5,057 nt of DNA from NCBI GenBank assembly GCA_937922955.1, contig CALAKO010000116.1, forward strand, positions 1-5,057, read 5' to 3'. How positions within the stretch are numbered: the stretch's first letter is position 1; every line of letters begins with the position of its first letter. The notes below the pieces were generated by a model. It was not told the origin of the DNA and did no database searches. It worked only from the letters and a program-made list of their open reading frames with translations. This stretch comes from an uncultured Peptococcaceae bacterium (lineage in GTDB: Bacteria > Bacillota > Peptococcia > Peptococcales > Peptococcaceae). This document shows, in pieces, positions 1 through 5,057 of this stretch. A program made the position numbers and the translations under genes.

Positions 1-627
1 TATCAAAACGGCATGACGGCAGCGGCTGTGTTGGAATACGTCGGCGATCTAAAAAAAGACAAGATAGAGGAACTCAAAAGAAAAATTGAAGAGCATGGCG
101 TTGGCGCAGAAAACGCTGGACGCATCATGCCGATTCCGCCAGGAACTAAAGTGGTGCCGCTGGATCTCAAACTATCAGACAGCCAGTTTTTCGAGCTGAA
201 AAAATATAATGCGCTGCAGATTGCATCGGTGTTTGGGGTGAAACCGAGCCAGATCAACGACTATGAGAAGGCCAGCTATTCTTCGAGCGAGGCGCAAAAC
301 CTGAGCTTCTATGTGGACACTTTGTTGGCCATCCTGAAGCAATACGAAGAAGAAATTGATAGTAAGTTGATTTCTAATACTGACATTGCTAAAGGGGTAC
401 ACGTGAAGGCGAATGTGTCGTCTATCCTGCGTGCGGACATGAAAACGCAGGCGGAAATACTTGCAATGAACGTCAACAACGCCATCATGATGCCGAATGA
501 GGCGCGAGACAAACTGGATTTAATTGCACATCCTGATGGAGACATTCTCATGGCCAATGGAAACTATATTCCACTTGGGCAAGTTGGTAGCCAGTATGGA
601 ATTGGTGAAGGAGGTGATGGCAAGTGA
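1..627 (+). CDS. Phage portal protein, HK97 family (5' end outside window)
   Basis: This is the C-terminal 208 residues of a portal protein, the dodecameric ring at the capsid vertex through which DNA enters and to which the tail machinery attaches. The frame is open to the first base, and the first internal ATG (13) has no Shine-Dalgarno site, so the gene starts upstream; HK97-type portals are usually around 400 residues, so roughly half is missing. Family-like features, numbered within the fragment: a charged helix (about 17-30), a segment resembling the 'P.G.k..pl..s..d.qf.e..k' region (about 44-68), the conserved FGVKPSQIND stretch (78-87), and the following S/E/Q-rich helix. It ends with the usual 'N.y.PLgqv' type tail. 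The last codons also carry the ribosome binding site of the protease gene, and the stop overlaps that gene's start by 4 nt. The identification rests on motif recognition and on the protease and capsid genes that follow. Confidence 0.93.
   Translation, partial: YQNGMTAAAVLEYVGDLKKDKIEELKRKIEEHGVGAENAGRIMPIPPGTKVVPLDLKLSDSQFFELKKYNALQIASVFGVKPSQINDYEKASYSSSEAQNLSFYVDTLLAILKQYEEEIDSKLISNTDIAKGVHVKANVSSILRADMKTQAEILAMNVNNAIMMPNEARDKLDLIAHPDGDILMANGNYIPLGQVGSQYGIGEGGDGK
608..618 (+). promoter_or_regulatory. Ribosome binding site for the prohead protease gene, inside the portal coding sequence
   Basis: AAGGAGGTGAT is a full-length match to the anti-Shine-Dalgarno end of 16S rRNA. Its GGAGG core (610-614) lies 9 nt before the GTG at 624. 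It decides the start of the protease: the GTG at 624 is correctly spaced, whereas the later in-frame ATG at 648 is too far away. The same bases encode the Gly/Glu-rich C-terminus of the portal protein. Confidence 0.85.
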
Positions 628-1292
628 AGAATTTAAAAATCAAAAACATGACAGATACAAGTGCGGACATCTATTTGTATGGCGATATTGTGGATGATGG
701 TTGGAAATGGTTTGAAAGCGACATTGCCCCACAGGATGTGCTTGATCAGCTTGATCAGTTGAAGGGAAAGACACTGAACATTTACATCAATTCTGGTGGC
801 GGCGATGTGTTTGCCGGTACAGCGATTAACAATATGCTGCGTCGGCATGATGGTAAAACGATTGGACATGTGGATGGTGTTGCCGCCTCGATTGCGTCGG
901 TGATTCTGCTAGCGTGCGATGAGGTCGTTGTTCCGGCGAATGCTTATGTGATGATTCACAGACCGGCATGCAAGGCCGAGGGCAATGTTGACGATTTGAT
1001 GAAAGCCTGCGAGGTGTTGGACACCATCGAAGAAGGAATCGTTACCACCTATCTGGCGCACAGCGATATGGATAAGGAGACGCTTGGCCAGATGATGAAA
1101 GATGAAACCTGGATGACTGGTGATCAGTTTGCCGAGCATTTCACGAAGGGCGTGACGGTTGTTGATCCGGTTAAAGCTGTGGCGTGCGCGACAGCGCTGA
1201 GCCACAAGCGGTGGCCAAAGGCAATTGTGGACAAAGCGAATGAAGATGACGTAAAGAAAATGGAATTAGAGGTTACGTTGGCGATCAGCTAG
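624..1292 (+). CDS. ClpP-like prohead (head maturation) protease
   Basis: This is a 222-residue serine protease of the ClpP/S14 fold that phages use to trim the capsid protein delta domain inside the procapsid. Visible hallmarks are INSGGGDVFAG (55-65), equivalent to the oxyanion-forming Gly-rich loop of ClpP, then GVAASIAS (85-92) with nucleophile Ser89, and VMIHRP (109-114) with catalytic His112. The Ser-His spacing of 23 is close to the 25 of E. coli ClpP. The third member of the triad lies in KDETWMT (159-165); by my alignment Glu161 falls where ClpP has Asp, and an 'ETW' motif is common in phage members. The start is GTG, set by a very strong ribosome binding site, and overlaps the portal stop (GTGA), which suggests translational coupling. 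The stop TAG merges into the capsid gene's AGGAGG. The position between portal and capsid genes is the standard one for this protease. Confidence 0.95.
   Translation: MKNLKIKNMTDTSADIYLYGDIVDDGWKWFESDIAPQDVLDQLDQLKGKTLNIYINSGGGDVFAGTAINNMLRRHDGKTIGHVDGVAASIASVILLACDEVVVPANAYVMIHRPACKAEGNVDDLMKACEVLDTIEEGIVTTYLAHSDMDKETLGQMMKDETWMTGDQFAEHFTKGVTVVDPVKAVACATALSHKRWPKAIVDKANEDDVKKMELEVTLAIS
741..758 (+). repeat. Tandem 9-bp duplication inside the protease gene
   Basis: CTTGATCAG occurs twice with no gap (741-749, 750-758). It is in frame and encodes Leu-Asp-Gln twice (residues 40-45) in a helix ahead of the active-site loops. It is most simply a small slippage duplication or chance codon repetition. 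Confidence 0.6.
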
Positions 1293-1296
1293 GAGG
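1291..1296 (+). promoter_or_regulatory. Ribosome binding site for the major capsid gene
   Basis: AGGAGG shares two bases with the TAG stop of the protease gene (1290-1292) and lies 6 nt before the capsid ATG at 1303. It is one of the strongest sites in the window and fits the high output needed for the capsid protein. Confidence 0.85.
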
Positions 1297-1302
1297 ATAA
1301 AC

Positions 1303-2418
1303 ATGAAAAAATCTGTAGAATTGAAGCAAAAACTAGAAGCACTTAAAAACAGCATGAAAGCGCTTATGGATGAAGGCAAAGTGGCTGAGGCTCATGCCAA
1401 ACTTCCTGAGGTTGAAGAATTGAGGAATCAGATTGCTGTACAAGTTGCGCTGGAAGAAGAGGAAGCAGCAGGGTTTAGTGGCACGCCAATGGGTGCGCCT
1501 GTGAATGCGGTAAATGAGACGGTGGTTTTCAATAAGCGCCTGCTTGGTAAACCACTGACTGACGCAGAAAAGGTTTTTGTCAATGCGGCAGGGTCTCCAG
1601 GGCAGGTTGAGGCAGATGATACGCGCGGAGGCTATTTGGTACCAGCTGAACAGCAGAATCAGATTAAGGAGTTCCGTCGGGTACTGAATCCACTCAAGCC
1701 TTACTGCAACGTTGTGGCTGTTGGCTCTCGATCCGGCAATATGCCGATTGAAGTGGCGGCAAGCGATAAGCTGACTAATTTTGAAGAATTGAACGAAATC
1801 CCTCAGAGCAATGTGACCTTTGGCAATGTTAAGTGGACGGTAGGGGATTATGGTGACATCATTCCTGTATCCAATTCACTGCTTGCGGATGAAAAGGTCA
1901 ATCTGACAAATTATCTTGGCAGACGCTTTGCGCGTAAAGCGGTGCGCACTGAAAATGAGAAGATCATGGCGTTGTTGGAAGGGGCAACGGCTAAAACTGG
2001 CACGGATTACAAGGCACTTAAAACGGCGCTCAATAAGGAGTTGGACCCTGCGATTTCTGCTGAGGCGATTATCATCACCAACCAGAGCGGTTTTGATTGG
2101 CTGGATCAGCAGGAAGATGGAAACAAGCATCCACTTCTGCAGCCAATGCTTGCAGATAAAACCAGAAAGGCCTTCGCAGGTCACGAAGTTGTGGTGCTTT
2201 CTGACGCAGAAATGGCGCCTGGAGAAGGTAGTTATGTGTTCTATGTCGGGAACATGTCGGAATATGTGGCGTTTTTTGATCGGGCTGGTGTGGAAATGGC
2301 AGTTTCTAAAGAGGCTGGATTTACCAAAAATGCGACGCTTTTGCGCGTGATTGAACGATTTGATGTGCAAAAAGTGGACGCTGCTGCCATGGTGAAACTG
2401 ACTGTTACACCAGCATAA
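1303..2418 (+). CDS. Major capsid protein, HK97 fold (Phage_capsid family)
   Basis: This 371-residue protein assembles as hexamers and pentamers into the icosahedral shell. Residues 1 to about 58 are Lys/Glu/Leu-rich with heptad-like spacing and look like the coiled-coil delta (internal scaffold) domain that the upstream protease removes. A flexible Gly/Pro/Val segment follows (about 58-72). The shell domain shows the family landmark GGYLVP (109-114), then the E-loop region, ELNEIPQS (162-169), an aromatic/Gly strand (171-184) and IIPVSNSLLADE (186-197), the usual 'ipiS..lL.Ds' motif. The C-terminal A-domain and P-domain strands run on to residue 371. The length fits the family when the delta domain is included. 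The likely cleavage point is somewhere between about residues 58 and 107 and cannot be fixed by eye. The gene sits directly after the protease with its own strong ribosome binding site, and a 16-nt gap separates it from the connector gene. Confidence 0.96.
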   Translation: MKKSVELKQKLEALKNSMKALMDEGKVAEAHAKLPEVEELRNQIAVQVALEEEEAAGFSGTPMGAPVNAVNETVVFNKRLLGKPLTDAEKVFVNAAGSPGQVEADDTRGGYLVPAEQQNQIKEFRRVLNPLKPYCNVVAVGSRSGNMPIEVAASDKLTNFEELNEIPQSNVTFGNVKWTVGDYGDIIPVSNSLLADEKVNLTNYLGRRFARKAVRTENEKIMALLEGATAKTGTDYKALKTALNKELDPAISAEAIIITNQSGFDWLDQQEDGNKHPLLQPMLADKTRKAFAGHEVVVLSDAEMAPGEGSYVFYVGNMSEYVAFFDRAGVEMAVSKEAGFTKNATLLRVIERFDVQKVDAAAMVKLTVTPA

Positions 2419-2434
2419 AGCGAGGCGATGCAGC

Positions 2435-2731
2435 ATGGCAGAATTAACTGTTGATGAAATCAAAACTTATTGTCGCATCGATGGAGATGCGGACGATGCA
2501 GAGATTATGAACGTATTTCTGCCAGCCGCAGAGCATTATCTTGATGCTGCCATCGATCATAAAGCGGTACTGAGCTATGATGTGCCTCAGTACCGCTTAT
2601 TGGTATTGCTATTGATCAATCACTGGTACAACAACCGCGATAGCGTGGCTGTCGGCGTATCGGTCGCAGAAATGCCGTTCTTATGGAGAAACCTCATGCA
2701 ACAACTTCAGAATTGGGGTGAAGACGCATGA
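2435..2731 (+). CDS. Head-tail connector protein, gp6-like
   Basis: This is a 98-residue all-helical protein of the phage gp6/DNA-packaging connector type, which forms a ring under the portal after packaging. It opens with the typical 'lt.deiK.y.rid.d.dD' pattern (LTVDEIKTYCRID at 4-16, then Asp residues at 18, 20 and 21). A helix with AAEHYLDAAI follows (31-40), then a variable linker, a hydrophobic helix (53-61) and the conserved NHWYNNRD (62-69). It ends near MPFLWRNLMQQL, matching the 'iP.gv..ll..Lr' ending. The start at 2435 is preceded by only a modest GAGG (2422-2425, spacing 9), weaker than the capsid's site; the ATG at 2428 is in another frame and stops at once. The variable linker is encoded by a strong inverted repeat (2562-2598). 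The stop overlaps the next start as ATGA. Confidence 0.9.
   Translation: MAELTVDEIKTYCRIDGDADDAEIMNVFLPAAEHYLDAAIDHKAVLSYDVPQYRLLVLLLINHWYNNRDSVAVGVSVAEMPFLWRNLMQQLQNWGEDA
2562..2598 (+). repeat. Perfect 13-bp inverted repeat (potential RNA hairpin) inside the connector gene
   Basis: AAGCGGTACTGAG (2562-2574) and its exact reverse complement CTCAGTACCGCTT (2586-2598) flank an 11-nt loop (2575-2585). Seven of the 13 pairs are G-C. There is no T-run after it, so it is not a standard intrinsic terminator. It lies about 145 nt downstream of the capsid stop codon and is translated as part of the connector's linker (codons 43-55). A function is not established. Confidence 0.85.
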
Positions 2732-3072
2732 AATCGGTTCGAACAGGTCAGCTCAGGCATCGGGTGACAGTCAAAAAACTGGCTGTTGTACCGGGTGAAT
2801 ACGACGAACTTGGCAATGATAAGACCGAAGAGGTTGTCGTAGGGACCTATTGGGCGAACATCGAAAGCCGAACAGGATCGCTGTTAAAAGGACGCACAGC
2901 AGATACTGTGCTAACAAATACAACGCACGTTATTACCATGCGTTATCATGCAGAAATTGATCATACATGCTGGATAGAGTTTCGTGGGCATCGCTTTGAT
3001 ATTGATTATGTAAGTGATCCAGATATGACAATGGCGTGGATGCAGGTGTATGTGAGAGAGGTGGTGGGGTAA
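2728..3072 (+). CDS. Head-tail joining (adaptor/stopper) protein, Phage_H_T_join family
   Basis: This is a 114-residue beta-rich protein of the SPP1 gp16 / HK97 gp7-like adaptor group, which plugs the connector after packaging and links it to the tail. Family landmarks appear in order: GQLRHRVTV (7-15), the opening strand; an acidic turn with DELGND (26-31); YWANIESRTGSLL (41-53), the typical 't.wA.i...sG.e' segment; TTHVITMRY (65-73), equivalent to 'tthiiriRy'; and a C-terminal strand set containing FRGHRFDIDYV and ending in a 'm...v.E' type strand. Length and architecture are normal for the family. The start overlaps the connector stop (ATGA), with GGGGTG (2715-2720) 7 nt upstream, so coupled translation is likely. 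The stop TAA abuts the next ATG without a gap. Confidence 0.9.
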   Translation: MKSVRTGQLRHRVTVKKLAVVPGEYDELGNDKTEEVVVGTYWANIESRTGSLLKGRTADTVLTNTTHVITMRYHAEIDHTCWIEFRGHRFDIDYVSDPDMTMAWMQVYVREVVG

Positions 3073-3597
3073 ATGGAGACAGACATGGATTTGAGCGAAC
3101 TGGTTGAACTAAGCGAAGGCATGGTTGATATGGTCACAAAACGATGGCCGAAGGAAAATAATAAATTCATGCGCAAGGAAGCTCGATCAGAACTGAAAGT
3201 TGCCAAAAACCTAGCCCGTTCTCGCTTGAAGAATCTGCGACCGGCCAGTGTCAAGCAGAGCTATATGCACGGTATGACGACAGGAAAACCTTATCATTAT
3301 TTGGATGATCCGACAGACCTGAGCATTCAGGTGAAAAACACATCGGCGCATGGGCACCTTATTGAAAACGGCCACGTTGTGAAGGGGCGAGGTCCTACAA
3401 CAGGGAGAACGGCAAGCTATAACACAAGTGGGCGAAAAGCCAATAAGAATTATACCGGAGAAAGCAGAACGGATAGCAAAGAACGCTTTGTTAAAGGGTA
3501 TAACATCCTCAATGATGCCAACGAAAGCTACCAGTCAACTTTCTATAGAAATGTGGATGCGCATGTTGATGACCTGATTGAAAAGGGGCTGTTCTAA
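3073..3597 (+). CDS. HK97 gp10-like neck / tail-completion protein
   Basis: This 174-residue protein resembles the HK97-gp10 family, small proteins encoded between the head-tail joining and tail genes and thought to act at the neck or in tail completion. The diagnostic core is HGHLIENGH (93-101), followed by a long flexible loop (about 104-138) rich in Gly, Ser, Thr, Asn, Lys and Arg, and then the 'erFv.Gy.iL..A.e' segment (137-150) and a C-terminal helix. The N-terminal 75 residues are helical and basic (many Lys/Arg between about 20 and 60). The ATG at 3073 directly follows the previous stop and has GAGGTGG (3058-3064) 8 nt upstream. An alternative ATG at 3085 has GGAG at 3075-3078 with 6-nt spacing, so the protein may instead start at residue 5. 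Its TAA shares one base with the next ATG. Confidence 0.83.
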   Translation: METDMDLSELVELSEGMVDMVTKRWPKENNKFMRKEARSELKVAKNLARSRLKNLRPASVKQSYMHGMTTGKPYHYLDDPTDLSIQVKNTSAHGHLIENGHVVKGRGPTTGRTASYNTSGRKANKNYTGESRTDSKERFVKGYNILNDANESYQSTFYRNVDAHVDDLIEKGLF

Positions 3598-4076
3598 TGA
3601 CCATCACAGCAACAGATATCAGTAGAGATTTGACGCAAGAACTGAGAAAACATTTTCCTGCATACTATAAGAACGCTGACATCACAGAAGGTTTTGAACG
3701 GCCATGCATGACGATGGAGGTGGCGACTATAAGGACTGGTGAGAGCAACGACTACTTTCGCCACGATTATGTTCCCATCACCATCTATTATTTTTCAGAA
3801 AACAGGACCAGCGGTTATGCGGATTTACTGGCCGTGCAGGAAAAGCTGCGGAGACTGCTGGAAAGTCCGCTGTTCCTTGCTGGAACCTATCTTTATCCGC
3901 CGGAGCCGGTGGAATTTTCCATCGTTAAGGAAGATGGATCGCTCATTGCGAGCGTGGAGTATGAGATTTATCAGGAGCGTCCAGAAAGCATTGATGATAC
4001 TGTGCCGATGCATCCAGATGAACCGATGAACGATGAATACATGGAAGAACTGATCATCAATACAGAATTGGAGTGA
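3597..4076 (+). CDS. Probable phage tail terminator protein (DUF6838-like)
   Basis: This 159-residue protein lies between the gp10-like gene and the tail sheath, where contractile-tail phages of Gram-positive hosts encode a tail terminator that caps the tail tube and joins it to the neck. It matches my recollection of the DUF6838/tail-terminator pattern: an N-terminal helix (about 5-20), a 'y.....i.qgf..Pc' segment with ITEGFERPCMTME (about 29-41), a Tyr-rich strand ending PITIYYF, a helix with VQEKLRRLL, and a closing strand VEYEIYQERPE (about 120-130). The last 31 residues (129-159) are strikingly acidic, with 11 Asp/Glu and no Lys or Arg, and look like a disordered tail beyond the fold. 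The start at 3597 overlaps the preceding TAA by one base, with AAGGGG at 3583-3588. Location supports the function more than motifs do. Confidence 0.75.
   Translation: MTITATDISRDLTQELRKHFPAYYKNADITEGFERPCMTMEVATIRTGESNDYFRHDYVPITIYYFSENRTSGYADLLAVQEKLRRLLESPLFLAGTYLYPPEPVEFSIVKEDGSLIASVEYEIYQERPESIDDTVPMHPDEPMNDEYMEELIINTELE
4070..4073 (+). promoter_or_regulatory. Ribosome binding site for the tail sheath gene
   Basis: GGAG lies in the last codons of the tail terminator gene, 7 nt before the ATG at 4081. It fixes the sheath start, since the next in-frame Met (4093, residue 5) is too far away. Confidence 0.75.
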
Positions 4077-4080
4077 TATT

Positions 4081-5057
4081 ATGGCTATTAATATGCCGAG
4101 TTTGATTGTTACAGTTAAGCAGCTGGCTGAAACCGTTATTCAGCGCAGTGCGCGCGGTCGCGTGGTACTGATTGTCATTGATGACACCGAAGGCGGTGAC
4201 AAAGTAGCGGTTTATAAGACAAAGTTTGATGTCGATAAAACAGCCTACACCGCAGACAATTACAACGATATTACGGCGGCGTTTGATACAGTCGTGACGT
4301 ACGATGCGACAGCGGGGGCTTATCTTGGGGCGCCGATGTCTGTCACGGTGTTTAAGATGAAATCGGAAGAGACGTTTGACGAACACATTGCACCTTTGTT
4401 GAATCAATATCGTTTTGACTGGATCACGGCAATTACGGACAAAACGGAGGTGCACACTGCGGTTATTGCCTATGTACAGGCATACAACGCAAAGCCTTAC
4501 AAGAATGCAAAAGCGCTCGTTTATAAGGCGACTGAACCAGACGACAAACACGTTGTTAACTTTACAACGGATACTTACAGCACGATTAGTGCACAGGACC
4601 AGCCGGCCTGGCATTTGCTTGGGCGTATTTGCGGGATTGCAGCCGGCCTGCCTATGAGCCGTACATTAACGTATTATTCGATGTCTGGCATTGAACGTGT
4701 CAGCGAGCCGGAGGATATGGATGCTGAAGTTGAAAAAGGGCATTTATTCCTATGGAACGATGAAGACGATGTGAAACTGAGTCGAGAGGTGAACTCTCTG
4801 ACGACGCTGGAAGGCGACGATACAGAAGATATGCGTTCCATCGCCATCATAGAAGCTATTGACCAGATGACCTACGATCTGAAATCGGCGTTCAAAAACG
4901 ATTATGTTGGCAAATATAAAAACAGTTACGACAGGCAGATGCTCTATGTAACGGCTGCCAATGCCTACTTTATGATGCTGGAACTGGATGAAATCCTCAA
5001 CAGTGATTTCGATAATGCAGCCGATATTGATGTGGAGGCTCAGCGTCGCGCTTGGAT
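4081..5057 (+). CDS. Contractile tail sheath protein (3' end outside window)
   Basis: The first 325 residues of a tail sheath protein are present, with no stop before the window edge. The sheath polymerises around the tail tube and contracts to drive it through the host envelope. The protein shows the compact phage/PBSX-like sheath pattern: an N-terminal MAINMPSLIV strand and the 'I.rs.rG.v.lIv.Dd' segment (about 20-36); a middle alpha/beta part (about 80-165) including YRFDWITAI; GIAAGLPMSRTLTYY (185-199), equivalent to the conserved 'iaG.p...S.Ty'; GHLFLW (about 220-225); the REVNSLTT segment; a DMRSIAIIEAIDQM helix; and NDYVGKYKNSYDR (273-285), the strongly conserved 'yvGK..N.yd' motif. 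Compact sheaths of this type are around 350 residues, so probably only a few dozen are missing. The short length leaves no room for the large outer domain of T4-like sheaths. It starts 4 nt after the terminator gene's stop. Confidence 0.93.
   Translation, partial: MAINMPSLIVTVKQLAETVIQRSARGRVVLIVIDDTEGGDKVAVYKTKFDVDKTAYTADNYNDITAAFDTVVTYDATAGAYLGAPMSVTVFKMKSEETFDEHIAPLLNQYRFDWITAITDKTEVHTAVIAYVQAYNAKPYKNAKALVYKATEPDDKHVVNFTTDTYSTISAQDQPAWHLLGRICGIAAGLPMSRTLTYYSMSGIERVSEPEDMDAEVEKGHLFLWNDEDDVKLSREVNSLTTLEGDDTEDMRSIAIIEAIDQMTYDLKSAFKNDYVGKYKNSYDRQMLYVTAANAYFMMLELDEILNSDFDNAADIDVEAQRRAW

Noticed and set aside
13..15. ATG at 13 as the true start of the portal gene
   Set aside because: There is no ribosome binding site upstream, the frame is open to base 1, and the protein would lack the N-terminal half of the portal fold. 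The gene is simply cut by the window edge.
1916..2350. 144-codon plus-strand frame inside the capsid gene
   Set aside because: It is an out-of-frame shadow with Arg/Trp-rich composition, entirely within the capsid coding region and without its own ribosome binding site.
1876..2463. 195-codon open frame on the minus strand across the capsid gene
   Set aside because: It lies antisense to a clearly recognised capsid gene, has no recognisable domain, and its Cys/His/Arg/Phe-rich composition is typical of a shadow frame.
2894..2911. Inverted repeat GCACAG / CTGTGC in the head-tail joining gene
   Set aside because: The 6-bp arms with a 6-nt loop fall within chance expectation, and there is no accompanying signal.
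3897..3912. GC-rich hairpin (CCGCCG / CGGTGG with a GAGC loop) followed by AATTTT in the tail terminator gene, resembling an intrinsic terminator
   Set aside because: The stem is only 6 pairs with one G-U, the T-run is 4 long, and it lies mid-gene with the sheath gene still to be transcribed. The bases are explained by Pro-Pro-Glu-Pro-Val codons.
4173..4186. Short palindrome TGTCAT-TG-ATGACA near the sheath start, considered as an operator
   Set aside because: Six-base arms with short spacers are expected many times by chance in a window this size, and it lies inside coding sequence with no promoter nearby.
4057..4614. 185-codon open frame on the minus strand across the sheath gene
   Set aside because: It is antisense to the well-supported sheath gene, its translation is Arg/Cys/Asn-rich with no family resemblance, and there is no sign of a promoter for it.
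4600..4650. Direct repeat CAGCCGGCCTG at 4600-4610 and 4640-4650 in the sheath gene
   Set aside because: The copies are 40 bp apart and therefore read in different frames. There is no third copy, flanking structure or mobile element, and an 11-bp pair could arise by chance in 5 kb.

Overview
The window is a tightly packed, single-strand (+) piece of a tailed-phage structural operon. It comes either from a free phage or from a prophage; nothing in these 5 kb (no integrase, att site, host gene or lysogeny gene) decides which. Every gene that can be supported reads left to right, and start and stop codons are adjacent or overlapping almost throughout. No promoter, terminator, tRNA, CRISPR array, insertion sequence or origin was found. 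The Shine-Dalgarno sites are strong and purine-rich (one is AAGGAGGTGAT), GC content is in the high forties per cent by a rough count of a few lines, and the proteins resemble those of phages of low-to-mid GC Gram-positive bacteria. A Bacillota host, possibly a Negativicute, is the best guess, with low confidence below phylum.

Layout: 1-627 is the C-terminal half of an HK97-type portal protein, cut by the window start. 624-1292 is a ClpP-like prohead protease. 1303-2418 is an HK97-fold major capsid protein with an N-terminal coiled-coil delta domain. 2435-2731 is a gp6-like head-tail connector. 2728-3072 is a head-tail joining (adaptor) protein. 3073-3597 is an HK97 gp10-like neck/tail-completion protein. 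3597-4076 is a probable tail terminator of the DUF6838 type. 4081 to beyond 5057 is a contractile tail sheath protein, cut by the window end.

The genes follow the order of virion assembly. Portal, protease and capsid build and mature the procapsid. The connector and adaptor seal the portal vertex after DNA packaging. The gp10-like and terminator proteins make the joint with the tail, and the sheath begins the contractile-tail module. The sheath makes this a myovirus-type virion (or a derivative of one) carrying a head of the HK97 type.

No previously undescribed system is visible. The most notable unexplained signal is a perfect 13-bp inverted repeat with an 11-nt loop (2562-2598) inside the connector gene just downstream of the capsid gene. 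It is longer than expected by chance at this distance and could be an RNA element affecting capsid-region mRNA.
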